From Roseobacter sp. HKCCD6576-2 (GTDB lineage: Bacteria; Pseudomonadota; Alphaproteobacteria; Rhodobacterales; Rhodobacteraceae): 64,000 nucleotides of DNA. The notes below the pieces were generated by a model that was given only the letters and a program-made list of their open reading frames with translations, ran no database searches and was not told the DNA's origin. Below are positions 24,022 to 32,473 of the stretch, one piece after another. Where the stretch lies: the NCBI RefSeq assembly GCF_013179285.1, contig NZ_WVNW01000002.1, positions 62,001 to 126,000 on the forward strand, read 5' to 3'. Within the stretch, counting starts at the first letter, position 1. Each line of letters opens with the position of its first letter. The position numbers and the translations under genes are program-made.

Positions 24022-25575
24022 ATGACTGCCCCAATCTCAAACCGTTCCGACGCCCGGTTCAAAGGCTATCATGCCGCCCGTTGGGCCGAACCCGTTGTGA
24101 TGGAACTTGGCCATCTAGGCCGCCGTGGCGCTGTCTTTCCCGAGGCTGGGCCGGTGCCAGACCTGCCCGAGGGCGCGCTGCGCGCCGTGCCGCCCGTTCT
24201 ACCGGAGATGACGGAGCATGACGTGCTGCGCCATTACCTGCATCTCAGCCAAATGACGCTTGGCATGATGGGCGTCTCGCTCTTCGGCACCTGCACGATG
24301 AAATACAACCCGCGGATTGGCGAACAGGCTGTGGCCGCGGATCATCTGGCCAAGGTGCATCCGTTGCAGCATCCCGACACTCTGCAAGGGGTTTTGGAGA
24401 TCTACAGCAATTTCAACGAGATCCTGTGTGAGTTGTCGGGCATGGATCAGTTCGTGTTCCAGGCGGGCGGCGGGGCCGATGCGGCCTATACCCATGCCTG
24501 CGTCACGCGCGCTTATCATGCCAGTCGGGGTGAGTTAGAGCAGCGGGACCAGATCATCACCACGATCCAGACCCATCCCTGTTCGCCCGCGACGGCAAAT
24601 ACCGCCGGGTTCGAGGTGATCACGCTGACGCTTGAGGAAAACGGCTACCCCTCGGTGGAGCAGTTGAAATCGGTGATCGGCCCGCGCACGGCGGCGCTGA
24701 TGGTCAACAACCCTGACGATATGGGTATCTATAACCCGGACATTAAGGAATGGGTGCGCCTGGTGCATGAGGCCGGTGGCCTCTGTTTCTATGACCACGC
24801 GAATTTCAACGGCGTGATGACTCGGCTCCGCGCCCGCGAATTGGGTTTCGATGCATGCATGTACATGCTGCATAAGACCTTCGGCGCGCCGAAGGGTGGC
24901 GGTGGGCCGGCCGTTGGGGCCTATGGCTGCGCCGAGCATCTGGTGCCGTTCCTGCCATCACCGCTGGTGGTGAAATCCGGGGAGGGGTTCGCGCTGGACG
25001 AGGATCGCCCGGACTCGATTGGCAAGATCCGCGAGTTTTGGGGCAATGCGCCGCAAGTGGTCAAAGCCTATGCTTGGGCGCGCGCTATGGGGGCCGAAGG
25101 CTTGCGCGAGGCGGCGGATATCTCGGTTCTGGCGAATAACTACATGGATAAGCGCTTGGGCGAATTGCCGGGTGTCAGCCGCTCCAACCCGCATATCGAT
25201 GCCTGGCGCATGGAGATGACGCGCCACTCGCTTGAACAGGTGACGAAAGACACTGGCTGCACCGTGGTCGATATCTCGAACCGGATGACGGATTACGGGA
25301 TCGACGCGCTCTGGCTCAGCCATGAACCCTGGCTGGTGGCCGAGCCCTTCACGCCCGAGGCGGGGGAGCTCTGGTCGAAAGAAGATATCGATTATTGGAT
25401 CGACGTCATGGGCCAGGTGATCAAGGAGGCCTATGAAGACCCCGAGATGGTGAAAACCGCGCCACATAAAGGCGCGATCCATCAGCTAAAAGGTGAGGGG
25501 ATGGAGGACCCGGAGAAATGGGCGACGACCTGGCGCGCCTATCTGCGGAAACATCGGCCTGTTGCGGCCGAGTAA
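24022..25575 (+). CDS. gcvPB: Glycine dehydrogenase (decarboxylating) subunit 2-like protein
   Basis: A 517-residue homologue of GcvPB, the PLP-binding half of the P-protein. The PLP lysine lies in MLHKTFGAPKGGGGPAVG (about residue 292); usual GcvPB reads HKTF-(S/C)-x-PHGGGGPG, so the His after Pro and the last Gly are changed here. FGTCTMKYNPRIGEQAVA and HPLQHPDTLQGVLEIYSNF near the start and MVNNPDDMGIYNPDIKEW are family hallmarks. A change of substrate is possible. It ends 69 bp before the convergent SDR gene, with a strong terminator between. Confidence 0.87.
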   Translation: MTAPISNRSDARFKGYHAARWAEPVVMELGHLGRRGAVFPEAGPVPDLPEGALRAVPPVLPEMTEHDVLRHYLHLSQMTLGMMGVSLFGTCTMKYNPRIGEQAVAADHLAKVHPLQHPDTLQGVLEIYSNFNEILCELSGMDQFVFQAGGGADAAYTHACVTRAYHASRGELEQRDQIITTIQTHPCSPATANTAGFEVITLTLEENGYPSVEQLKSVIGPRTAALMVNNPDDMGIYNPDIKEWVRLVHEAGGLCFYDHANFNGVMTRLRARELGFDACMYMLHKTFGAPKGGGGPAVGAYGCAEHLVPFLPSPLVVKSGEGFALDEDRPDSIGKIREFWGNAPQVVKAYAWARAMGAEGLREAADISVLANNYMDKRLGELPGVSRSNPHIDAWRMEMTRHSLEQVTKDTGCTVVDISNRMTDYGIDALWLSHEPWLVAEPFTPEAGELWSKEDIDYWIDVMGQVIKEAYEDPEMVKTAPHKGAIHQLKGEGMEDPEKWATTWRAYLRKHRPVAAE

Positions 25576-25596
25576 TCCTCCCATTCCGGAGCAAAA

Positions 25597-25621
25597 AAGG
25601 CGCCCCAAACCGGGGCGCCTT
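25597..25621 (-). terminator. Strong terminator between gcvPB and the ABC/SDR operon
   Basis: Perfect 10-bp arms AAGGCGCCCC and GGGGCGCCTT with a 5-nt loop. On the minus strand it is followed by TTTT, so it ends the long minus-strand operon 33811-25644; the plus-strand stem may also stop gcvPB transcripts. Confidence 0.88.
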
Positions 25622-25643
25622 GGTCATTCAGATAACGGGTTGG

Positions 25644-26360
25644 CTAGATTGTGCTCTCCAACCTCGTGTTGGCGACGATCTCTGGGATGCTGGCCTGGTT
25701 GGGCAGGGCCAGGACCATCGCCACAATCTCCGCCACCGTTTCGGGCTGCAGGCGTTCTGGCTTGGGCGTCACACCCGGAATGCCCGAAATCATCTCGGTA
25801 TCGATCGCGCCGGGGCAGATCGCGGTGCCGCGCAGGCCCTCTTCCCATCCGGCAAAGCGCACGGCATGGGTCATCGCGAGCAGCGCCTGTTTTGTCATCA
25901 CATAGCCAAGCGACGTTGTGGCATCGCGATAGCGTTTGGCGTCGGTCGAGGCGATGTTGACCACACGCCCACGTCCGGAGGCTTTCAGATGTGGCAGCGC
26001 GGCCCGGATCAGATGAAACGGGCCTTTGACATTCACCTGCCAGAGCTGATCCAGCTCGTCTTCCCCGCCGCGGGTGAAATCCACCATCTTCAGAATGCCC
26101 GCATTGTTCACCAAAGCGTCCGGCGCACCAAAGGCCGCTTCGGTCGCGGCGACCCATGCGGGGGCCGTCTCTGGTGCCTCGGCGTCGTAGGAGAAGGCTT
26201 GCAACCGGTCTGACGGCGCATCTGGAAACGCCTCGGCCAGGGTTTCGGGCCGTCTGGCGCCCACGGACACTCGGTGGCCGGCCTCCAAACATCGGGTGAC
26301 AATGGCGGCCCCCAAACCTCGGGTGCCGCCGGAGACCATGACGATGCGTGGGTCCGCCAT
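25644..26360 (-). CDS. Short-chain dehydrogenase/reductase
   Basis: A 238-residue SDR: NAD(P)-binding GGTRGLGAAI near residue 10, NNAGILK, catalytic Ser in NIASTDA and the active YVMTK. The 11 residues after the dinucleotide-binding loop do not decide NAD against NADP. It is the last gene of the long minus-strand operon starting with the ABC binding protein. Its ATG at 26360 follows the TAA of the other SDR by one base (TAAGATG), so the two are probably translated together. Substrate unknown. Confidence 0.9.
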   Translation of the reverse strand: MADPRIVMVSGGTRGLGAAIVTRCLEAGHRVSVGARRPETLAEAFPDAPSDRLQAFSYDAEAPETAPAWVAATEAAFGAPDALVNNAGILKMVDFTRGGEDELDQLWQVNVKGPFHLIRAALPHLKASGRGRVVNIASTDAKRYRDATTSLGYVMTKQALLAMTHAVRFAGWEEGLRGTAICPGAIDTEMISGIPGVTPKPERLQPETVAEIVAMVLALPNQASIPEIVANTRLESTI

Positions 26361-26361
26361 C

Positions 26362-27144
26362 TTAGAACAGCCCCTGATAGACGCCGCCATCATTGATGAT
26401 GTTCTGACCCAGGATAAAACCGGCCTGATCGGAGCAGAGGAAGGTTACCAGATCGCCACATTCTTTGGGATCGGCGAACCGACCGGCAGGCACACTTTGC
26501 AGCCGGTTTTCCACAATCGCCTCATAGGTGGTGTTCCCACGGCGGGCGTGGTTGTGCAGGTTGGTGTGCAGCGCATCGGTGTCAAAAAAACCGGGGCAGA
26601 CCGTGTTGATCGTCACATTATCAGGCGCGCAATCCCGTACGATGGAAGCGATCGCGCCCGAAAGTGCTAGACGCGCCGCATGGGAATGGGCGAAGTTCTG
26701 CTGCGGGAATTTGATGAAGCTGACCGAGATATTGACGATCCGACCGAATTTCCGGGCGCGCATGCCCGGAAGCACGCTCTGGATCATCTGAATGGAGGAC
26801 AGGAAATGCACGTCCAGCCAATGCAGCCACTCGGCCTTGTCCCATTCATTGAAATCGCCGGGGATCTGCCGAACGCCTGGGTTCGAGACCAGAATATCGG
26901 CGACTGGCGCGGCCTCCAGAACCGCGGCGCGGCCCTCGTCGGTGTTATAATCGGCGGCGATGGTGGTCACCGAGACACCGGTCTCAGTGCGGATTTCTTC
27001 GGCAGTGGCCTCAAGCGCGTCGGCGGAGCGCGCGTTTAGAACCAAATTCACCCCCTCCCGCGCGAGAGAAAAGGCGCAGGCTTTGCCGAGGCCTTTGCTC
27101 GCGGCGCTGACAATGGCGGTGCGTCCGGTTAGTCCCAAATCCAT
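26362..27144 (-). CDS. Short-chain dehydrogenase homologue with altered active site
   Basis: The 260-residue protein has the SDR fold: VSAASKGLGKACAFSLA at the start, LVSNPGV at the usual NNAG position and CPGFFDTDAL after the active region. The catalytic stretch, however, reads NISVSFIKFPQQNFAHSHAA: aligned with the family, the YxxxK pair is replaced by Phe and His, while the Ser may be kept. A few SDR lineages have lost this pair, but catalysis by the standard mechanism is doubtful. It could be a structural or differently acting partner of the SDR that follows one base downstream. Confidence 0.85.
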   Translation of the reverse strand: MDLGLTGRTAIVSAASKGLGKACAFSLAREGVNLVLNARSADALEATAEEIRTETGVSVTTIAADYNTDEGRAAVLEAAPVADILVSNPGVRQIPGDFNEWDKAEWLHWLDVHFLSSIQMIQSVLPGMRARKFGRIVNISVSFIKFPQQNFAHSHAARLALSGAIASIVRDCAPDNVTINTVCPGFFDTDALHTNLHNHARRGNTTYEAIVENRLQSVPAGRFADPKECGDLVTFLCSDQAGFILGQNIINDGGVYQGLF

Positions 27145-27207
27145 GGGCGTGTCCTTTCTGTGATGCGGCCTTGCAGGTCCAAAATGCTGGGCGGGGCCCG
27201 GTTTGGC

Positions 27208-28125
27208 TCAGGCGGCGGTGTCTTGAATATCGAGAATTTGGTCCAACCCGGTCAGTAACTCTTTCAACGGGGCCCCGGTCAACGGGGCGAGGGGCGCACG
27301 GGGCGCGCCACCGCCGGGAAAGCCCAGATGGTCCATCGCGGCTTTTGTTGAGGGATAAAGTGTCCGGCCATTGCTCACGAAGAGGTCGGTGATTTCGCGC
27401 GCGAGATACTGTATCTCCCAGGCCTCATCCAGACGACCGGCTTTGGTCAAGGACCACATATCAAGGCAGCGTTCCCAAACATTTGGAAAACAATCGATCA
27501 ACCCATCGCAGCCCGCCAAGATTGACGGCACGCCAATCGTGGAGGAGGGGCCGCAGAAGACCAGAATCCGATCCTGCGCCAAGGCCAAGGTCTGGTGGAA
27601 ATTCAGCCAGTCGCCAGAGCTTTCCTTGACAGCCACAACTGGGTCCAGATCGGCCAGCCGGTCGACGATATCAGGCGTCAGCGCATTCCCGGCATTGCCC
27701 GGAATATTGTAGAGCATGATCGGCAACGGGGCCGCCGCCGCGACGGTTTCATAATGATCGATGATCTCGGCCTCGGTCAGGTGGGCGAAGTAGGGCGGCA
27801 GAACCAGCGCCCCATCGCAACCGGCCTCTTTGGCATCGTGCAGCGCTTCGATCACCGCCTGAGGTGTGATCGCGGCGGCCCCGACGATGGTCGTCCCGGC
27901 ATCGCCGACCGCCTGTTTCGCGGTGCGGTAGACGGCGCTGCGTTCACGGTCGGTCAGGCTCCAAAACTCGCCGGTGCAACCCGCCGCGATGACGCCGGTT
28001 GAACCAGCGGCCATCATCCGGCTGATATTGGCCGCCAGGTCGGCATGATCAATGCTGCCGTCTCTAGCAAATGGCGTTGTGATGGCCGGCATCGCGCCGG
28101 TCCAGTTTACGCTGGTTCTATCCAA
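27208..28125 (-). CDS. Dihydrodipicolinate synthase/N-acetylneuraminate lyase family protein (first copy)
   Basis: A 305-residue TIM-barrel class I aldolase-type enzyme. Schiff-base lysine is in VVAVKESSGD (near residue 167), the proton-relay Tyr in IMLYNIPGNAG, and the head is AGSTGVIAAGCTGEFWSLT, where the usual GTTGE reads GCTGE. Family members make or split keto-acid bonds, or deaminate imino acids such as hydroxypyrroline carboxylate. With an aminotransferase and two SDRs in the same operon a catabolic role is clear; the exact substrate is not. The operon order is transporter first, enzymes last. Confidence 0.9.
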   Translation of the reverse strand: MDRTSVNWTGAMPAITTPFARDGSIDHADLAANISRMMAAGSTGVIAAGCTGEFWSLTDRERSAVYRTAKQAVGDAGTTIVGAAAITPQAVIEALHDAKEAGCDGALVLPPYFAHLTEAEIIDHYETVAAAAPLPIMLYNIPGNAGNALTPDIVDRLADLDPVVAVKESSGDWLNFHQTLALAQDRILVFCGPSSTIGVPSILAGCDGLIDCFPNVWERCLDMWSLTKAGRLDEAWEIQYLAREITDLFVSNGRTLYPSTKAAMDHLGFPGGGAPRAPLAPLTGAPLKELLTGLDQILDIQDTAA

Positions 28126-28143
28126 CTTCTTATCCTCACTTTA

Positions 28144-29550
28144 TCAAACACTTACAGCTTTGTCGCTTCGCAGCGCCTCCAAGACCTGATCGGCCGCTTG
28201 ACGGAGCGTCGTGACGGCAAGCCCGATCTGTTCCTCGTCAATAATGAAGGGCGGCGAGAAGGAGATCGCGTCGCTATTGGGCAGGGCGCGGACGATCAAA
28301 CCCGCCTCCAGCGCGGCTCTTGCAATCCGGGGGGCGACGGTTTGGGACGGATCGAACCGGGTCCAGCCATCTTGGGTTGGGTTGGCGAATTCGACCGCGC
28401 CAACCAAGCCAAGGCCCCGGATCTCGGCCGCGATCGGCATATCCCCGAAAGTATCGGCAAGCGCACGTTGCAAGACGGTGCCCATGGCATCGGCGCGGGC
28501 CACGAGGTCTTCACGCTCCATGAGCGCGAGATTGGCCAGCCCGGCGGCAGCCATCACCGGATGCGCGGTATAGGTGTAGCCATGGCCGAAGGGGCCGAAT
28601 TTCGCGGCCCCTTCATTGGCGATCACCTGCCAGACCTTCTCGCTGACGATACAGGCTGAGAGCGGCGCATAGCCCGAGGTGATGCCCTTGGCGACCGTCA
28701 TCAGATCGGGACGAATGCCAAGCTTATCGGAGCCGAACCAGGTGCCCAAACGGCCAAACCCGCAGATCACCTCGTCGGCGATCATCAAGACGTCGTAACG
28801 GTCGAGCACGGCTTGGATTTTGGGGAAGTACCCCTCCGGCGGAACAATCACACCGCCGGCGCCCATCACGGGTTCTGCGATAAAGGCCGCGACGGTTTCG
28901 GGACCTTCCGCGAGGATCATATCTTCCAACTCTTGCGCCAGACGGTCGCCGAACGCATCGTCGCTTTCGCCCGGCTGCCGTACCCACAGGTTATGCGGTG
29001 CGCTGACATGGCGGATCATCGGCAAGGGCAGATCGAACCCGGCATGCAGCCCCGGCAGGCCGGTCAGGCCCGCCGACATGACCGTCACCCCGTGATAACC
29101 CCTATCGCGAGAGATGATTTTCTTCTTCTCGGGGCGCCCAAGCGCATTGTTGTAATACCAAACCAGCTTGACCTGCGTGTCATTCGCATCCGAGCCGGAG
29201 GCGCCGAAGAAGACCTTCGACATGCCTTCAGGGGCTTTCGCAATGACCTGTTCGGCCAGGATCGCGGCGGGCTCCGTGGCCATGGAGGAAAACCCATGGA
29301 AATAAGAGAGCTTGCGCGTCTGATCGGCCAGCGCATCGGCAATCTCGTCCCGGCCATAGCCGACATTCACACACCAGAGCCCGGCCATCGCATCCAGATA
29401 GCGTTTGCCCTGATCATCGGTGATCCACACACCTTCGGCGGAACGTGCCATCATCGCCGCGCCAGATTGAGAATGGGCGTTCAGCGCGCTGAACGGATGA
29501 AACATATAGCGGCGGTCAAGCTCGCGGGTGTCGAGAGTGTCAGCGGTCAT
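28144..29550 (-). CDS. Class III aminotransferase (omega-amino acid type)
   Basis: A 468-residue PLP aminotransferase. PLP lysine is in MTVAKGITSGYAPLSA, the cofactor Asp in VLMIADEVICGFGRLG, and YRYLDAMAGLWCVNVGYGR-like residues near 50 with FHPFSALNAHSQSG at the N-terminus are typical of the beta-alanine/omega-amino acid:pyruvate group. It should move a terminal amino group onto pyruvate or similar. ATG at 29550 overlaps the end of the ABC ATPase gene by 11 bp; a TTG 9 bp upstream is the alternative. DHDPS-family gene follows after 18 bp. Confidence 0.9.
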   Translation of the reverse strand: MTADTLDTRELDRRYMFHPFSALNAHSQSGAAMMARSAEGVWITDDQGKRYLDAMAGLWCVNVGYGRDEIADALADQTRKLSYFHGFSSMATEPAAILAEQVIAKAPEGMSKVFFGASGSDANDTQVKLVWYYNNALGRPEKKKIISRDRGYHGVTVMSAGLTGLPGLHAGFDLPLPMIRHVSAPHNLWVRQPGESDDAFGDRLAQELEDMILAEGPETVAAFIAEPVMGAGGVIVPPEGYFPKIQAVLDRYDVLMIADEVICGFGRLGTWFGSDKLGIRPDLMTVAKGITSGYAPLSACIVSEKVWQVIANEGAAKFGPFGHGYTYTAHPVMAAAGLANLALMEREDLVARADAMGTVLQRALADTFGDMPIAAEIRGLGLVGAVEFANPTQDGWTRFDPSQTVAPRIARAALEAGLIVRALPNSDAISFSPPFIIDEEQIGLAVTTLRQAADQVLEALRSDKAVSV

Positions 29551-30664
29551 CGCCAGCAACCTTTGATGGAGTGAGGGGAACTACAGTGGTCGGATCGTCG
29601 AGATTAAGCCGTGTGCCGCGCCCATCGATTTCAAACAGATGGATGGCCTCGGGCGCGAAGCCGATCTTCAGCGCTTCGCCAATAGAGAGCGGTTGACCAG
29701 CGGGCGCGCGCGCCAAGAGGCGATGGCCGCCTGGGATTTCGAGGGTCACGATCTGCTCATGGCCAGTGTTCTCAATCAGCCGGATCGAGGCGTCGACGTT
29801 ACCGCCAGAAAGCGTGATATTCTCCGGGCGGATGCCAAGCGCGACCGGGCCATCGGCCATATCCGCTTTGAACAGGCGGCGGTTGATCGGCACGGACTGC
29901 CCCGCGATCATAAACCGATCGTCAGCGATCTCGCCTTCCAATTGGTTCATCGACGGGGTGCCGATGAACCCGGCCACAAAGCGGTTGGCCGGGCGGTTAT
30001 AGACCGCATCCGGTGTATCGAATTGCTGCAACAGGCCGTCATGCATCACCGCGATCCGATCCGCCATGGTCATGGCTTCAAGCTGATCATGGGTCACGTA
30101 GACCATGGTTTTGCCGATCCGGCGGTGCAGCTCGATCAATTCCGCGCGCATGTAACTGCGGAGTTTTGCGTCGAGATTGGAAAGCGGCTCATCCAGTAGG
30201 AAGACTTTGGGTTCACGGACCAGGGCCCGGCCCAAGGCGACGCGCTGTTGTTGCCCACCAGACAGTTGCTTGGGTTTGCGGTCGAGCAGGGGGTCAAGCT
30301 GCAAAAGGGCGGCGGCTTTGGCCACGGCCGCGGCACGATCCGCCTTGGGCACGCCGCGTTTCTTCAGCGGATAGGCGATATTCTCACCCACCGTCATATG
30401 CGGATAAAGCGCGTAGGATTGGAACACCATGGCGATGTCGCGCTTGCCCGGGGCCACATCGTTGACCACCCGCCCGTCAATCGAAATCTCGCCCGAGGTG
30501 GGAAACTCTAGGCCGGCCAGCATCCGTAGGGTTGTGGATTTGCCGCAGCCCGAGGGGCCAAGAAGCGCGACGAATTCGCCGGCATTGATCGAAATGTTCA
30601 GCCGCTCTAGCGCGACAAACGCGCCAAATTCCTTGCGGACGTCTTTTAACTCTACCTCAGCCAC
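29540..30664 (-). CDS. ABC transporter ATP-binding protein (UgpC/MalK type)
   Basis: This 374-residue nucleotide-binding protein has Walker A GPSGCGKST (near residue 37), Q loop VFQSYALYPHMTV, signature LSGGQQQRVALGRAL, Walker B VFLLDEPLSNLD and H loop VTHD. The C-terminal 130 residues form the OB-type regulatory domain of the MalK group (LGIRPENITLSG). One copy serves both permeases. It lies between the permease (4-bp gap) and the aminotransferase gene (11-bp overlap), linking uptake with catabolism in one transcript. Confidence 0.95.
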   Translation of the reverse strand: MAEVELKDVRKEFGAFVALERLNISINAGEFVALLGPSGCGKSTTLRMLAGLEFPTSGEISIDGRVVNDVAPGKRDIAMVFQSYALYPHMTVGENIAYPLKKRGVPKADRAAAVAKAAALLQLDPLLDRKPKQLSGGQQQRVALGRALVREPKVFLLDEPLSNLDAKLRSYMRAELIELHRRIGKTMVYVTHDQLEAMTMADRIAVMHDGLLQQFDTPDAVYNRPANRFVAGFIGTPSMNQLEGEIADDRFMIAGQSVPINRRLFKADMADGPVALGIRPENITLSGGNVDASIRLIENTGHEQIVTLEIPGGHRLLARAPAGQPLSIGEALKIGFAPEAIHLFEIDGRGTRLNLDDPTTVVPLTPSKVAGDDR

Positions 30665-30668
30665 GTGT

Positions 30669-31496
30669 TTATCCTTTTACCCCGCCCGCGCCGAAGCCGC
30701 GGGTCAGGTAGCTTTGCAAGAAGGCGAAGACGATGATCAAAGGCAGGCTCATCATGACCGAGGCGGCCATCAGGAGCGACCATTCGATATTGAAGGCCGA
30801 GATCAGCATCGTCATCACGCCGGTTGTCAGCGGGCGCGCGGAGTCGGAGTTCACCAGGACCAGCGCGTAAAGATATTCGTTCCAAGACAGGATGAAGGTG
30901 AAGAGCGCAGTCGAGATGATCCCGGGCAGCAATTGCGGCAGGATTACATCCTTGAACGCGCCAAGCCGGGTCGCGCCATCGACCAAGGCCGCCGACTCCA
31001 AATCTTCCGGCACCCCTTCCATGAAGGATCGGAGTAGCCACAGCGCATAGGGCAGGGCGAAGGTGGTATGGGCCAACACAAGGCTGGTCAGCGTGTTGGA
31101 GAGCCCAAGCTCCACCATCATCAGATAGAGCGGAATGATCAGCACGACCGATGGCAAGAGATAGGTGAACAGCACCAACATCGCCAGCGTATCCCGCCCC
31201 CGATACTTGAACCGCACCAGGCTATAGGCGCCCACGGTGCCGAGGAGCACCACAAAGATCGTCGTGGTCGTCGCCAAAACCACCGAGTTGCGGAAATAGA
31301 GCAGGAAAGGCGTGTCGAAAAGCAGGCGCGCGTAATGCTCGAACGTGACCGTCTCGGGTAGCCAGGTTGGCGGGATACGGAACAGCTCGGTCTGCGGTTT
31401 CAGCGAGGTCACGATCATCCAGAACAGCGGGAAGGCGATCAGGAGGACGAGCGACCAGGTGAACAGGTTAAAGGCGAGTTTGCGTAGGAATGGCAT
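30669..31496 (-). CDS. ABC transporter permease (MalG/UgpE type)
   Basis: A 275-residue, six-helix inner-membrane protein. The cytoplasmic EAA loop that docks the ATPase reads LESAALVDGATRLGAFKDVILP. The N-terminal helix (LFTWSLVLLIAFPLFWMIVTSLKP) and the ending LTRGFGAGGVKG are typical of the MalG group. It starts 3 bp after the stop of the other permease gene. Together with 31500-32399 and the ATPase it forms the translocator. Confidence 0.94.
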   Translation of the reverse strand: MPFLRKLAFNLFTWSLVLLIAFPLFWMIVTSLKPQTELFRIPPTWLPETVTFEHYARLLFDTPFLLYFRNSVVLATTTTIFVVLLGTVGAYSLVRFKYRGRDTLAMLVLFTYLLPSVVLIIPLYLMMVELGLSNTLTSLVLAHTTFALPYALWLLRSFMEGVPEDLESAALVDGATRLGAFKDVILPQLLPGIISTALFTFILSWNEYLYALVLVNSDSARPLTTGVMTMLISAFNIEWSLLMAASVMMSLPLIIVFAFLQSYLTRGFGAGGVKG

Positions 31497-31499
31497 GGC

Positions 31500-32399
31500 C
31501 TAGCTCTCCCGTCCGGTGCGGCGGATATAGATCAACATGAAGACCAGCATGACCAACATCATCCCCACCGAATAGGCGGCCGCCTGACCCATATTGTTGA
31601 GCGCGAAAGCCTCTTGATAGACCAGAAGCGGCAAGGTTTGGGTCGAGGTCACAGGCCCGCCGCCCGTGAGCAGGAAGATCAGGTCGAACTCTTTGAAGTC
31701 CCAGATCGCGCGCAAGAGGATGATGACAACGAGAACCGAGCGAAGCTGCGGCAAGGTCACATCCCAGAAGCGCGAGATTGGGCCCGCGCCGTCGATCTTC
31801 GCGGCCTCATAAAGGTGATCGGGGATGGTTTGCAGCCGAGCCAAGACGGCAATCACCACAAAAGGGAAATACTTCCAAGCGCCGACCAGGATCACACCGA
31901 TCATCGCGTTGGGCATCGACCCCAACCAATCGACGGGCATATCCGTTATCCCAAGCTGCATCAGCCCGTGATTGACCGCGCCATAGAGGTCATTGAACAG
32001 CCAGCGCCACACCAGAACCGCGACGACGGTGGAGACGAAATAGGGAAACAAAACCAAGCTGCGGGCCAGCGACCGGAACCACAGGTTTTGATGCAGAAGC
32101 AGCGCCAGCCCGACGCCGAAAACGATTTGCAGGCTCAGTGTGCCAACCGTCCAGACCAGGGTTGTCCAGAGCGATTGCCAGAAAGCAGGTTCGGTAAACA
32201 GCTGAATGTAATTGTCGACCCCGACGAACTCGCCTTCCAAGGTCGGCGTGTAGATCGAAAAGACGCTGAGATAGATCGCCGCCAGAAGCGGATAGACGAT
32301 CACCAAGCTGAACACGACGATGGTCGGCGCGATAAGGAGAGCCCCAAGCCGGGCATAACGGCGCTCGAGCAAAGGGGCGGCAAGGACGGTGCTGGACAT
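31500..32399 (-). CDS. ABC transporter permease (MalF/UgpA type)
   Basis: A 299-residue permease with six membrane helices. The EAA loop is LYEAAKIDGAGPISRFWDVTLPQ, and a periplasmic stretch (FTEPAFWQSLWTTLVWT) is typical of UgpA/MalF relatives. The first helix (LLIAPTIVVFSLVIVYPLLAAI) follows a ~20-residue head. I use ATG at 32399; GTG at 32405 is possible, and neither has a good ribosome site. 74 bp separate it from the binding-protein gene. Confidence 0.94.
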   Translation of the reverse strand: MSSTVLAAPLLERRYARLGALLIAPTIVVFSLVIVYPLLAAIYLSVFSIYTPTLEGEFVGVDNYIQLFTEPAFWQSLWTTLVWTVGTLSLQIVFGVGLALLLHQNLWFRSLARSLVLFPYFVSTVVAVLVWRWLFNDLYGAVNHGLMQLGITDMPVDWLGSMPNAMIGVILVGAWKYFPFVVIAVLARLQTIPDHLYEAAKIDGAGPISRFWDVTLPQLRSVLVVIILLRAIWDFKEFDLIFLLTGGGPVTSTQTLPLLVYQEAFALNNMGQAAAYSVGMMLVMLVFMLIYIRRTGRES

Positions 32400-32473
32400 G
32401 GGCACTTTCAGTTAATGTCGGGCGGCGCGACAGGGAGAGGACGGGAGTGGGCGCGCCGCCCGAGGGTGCAGAT

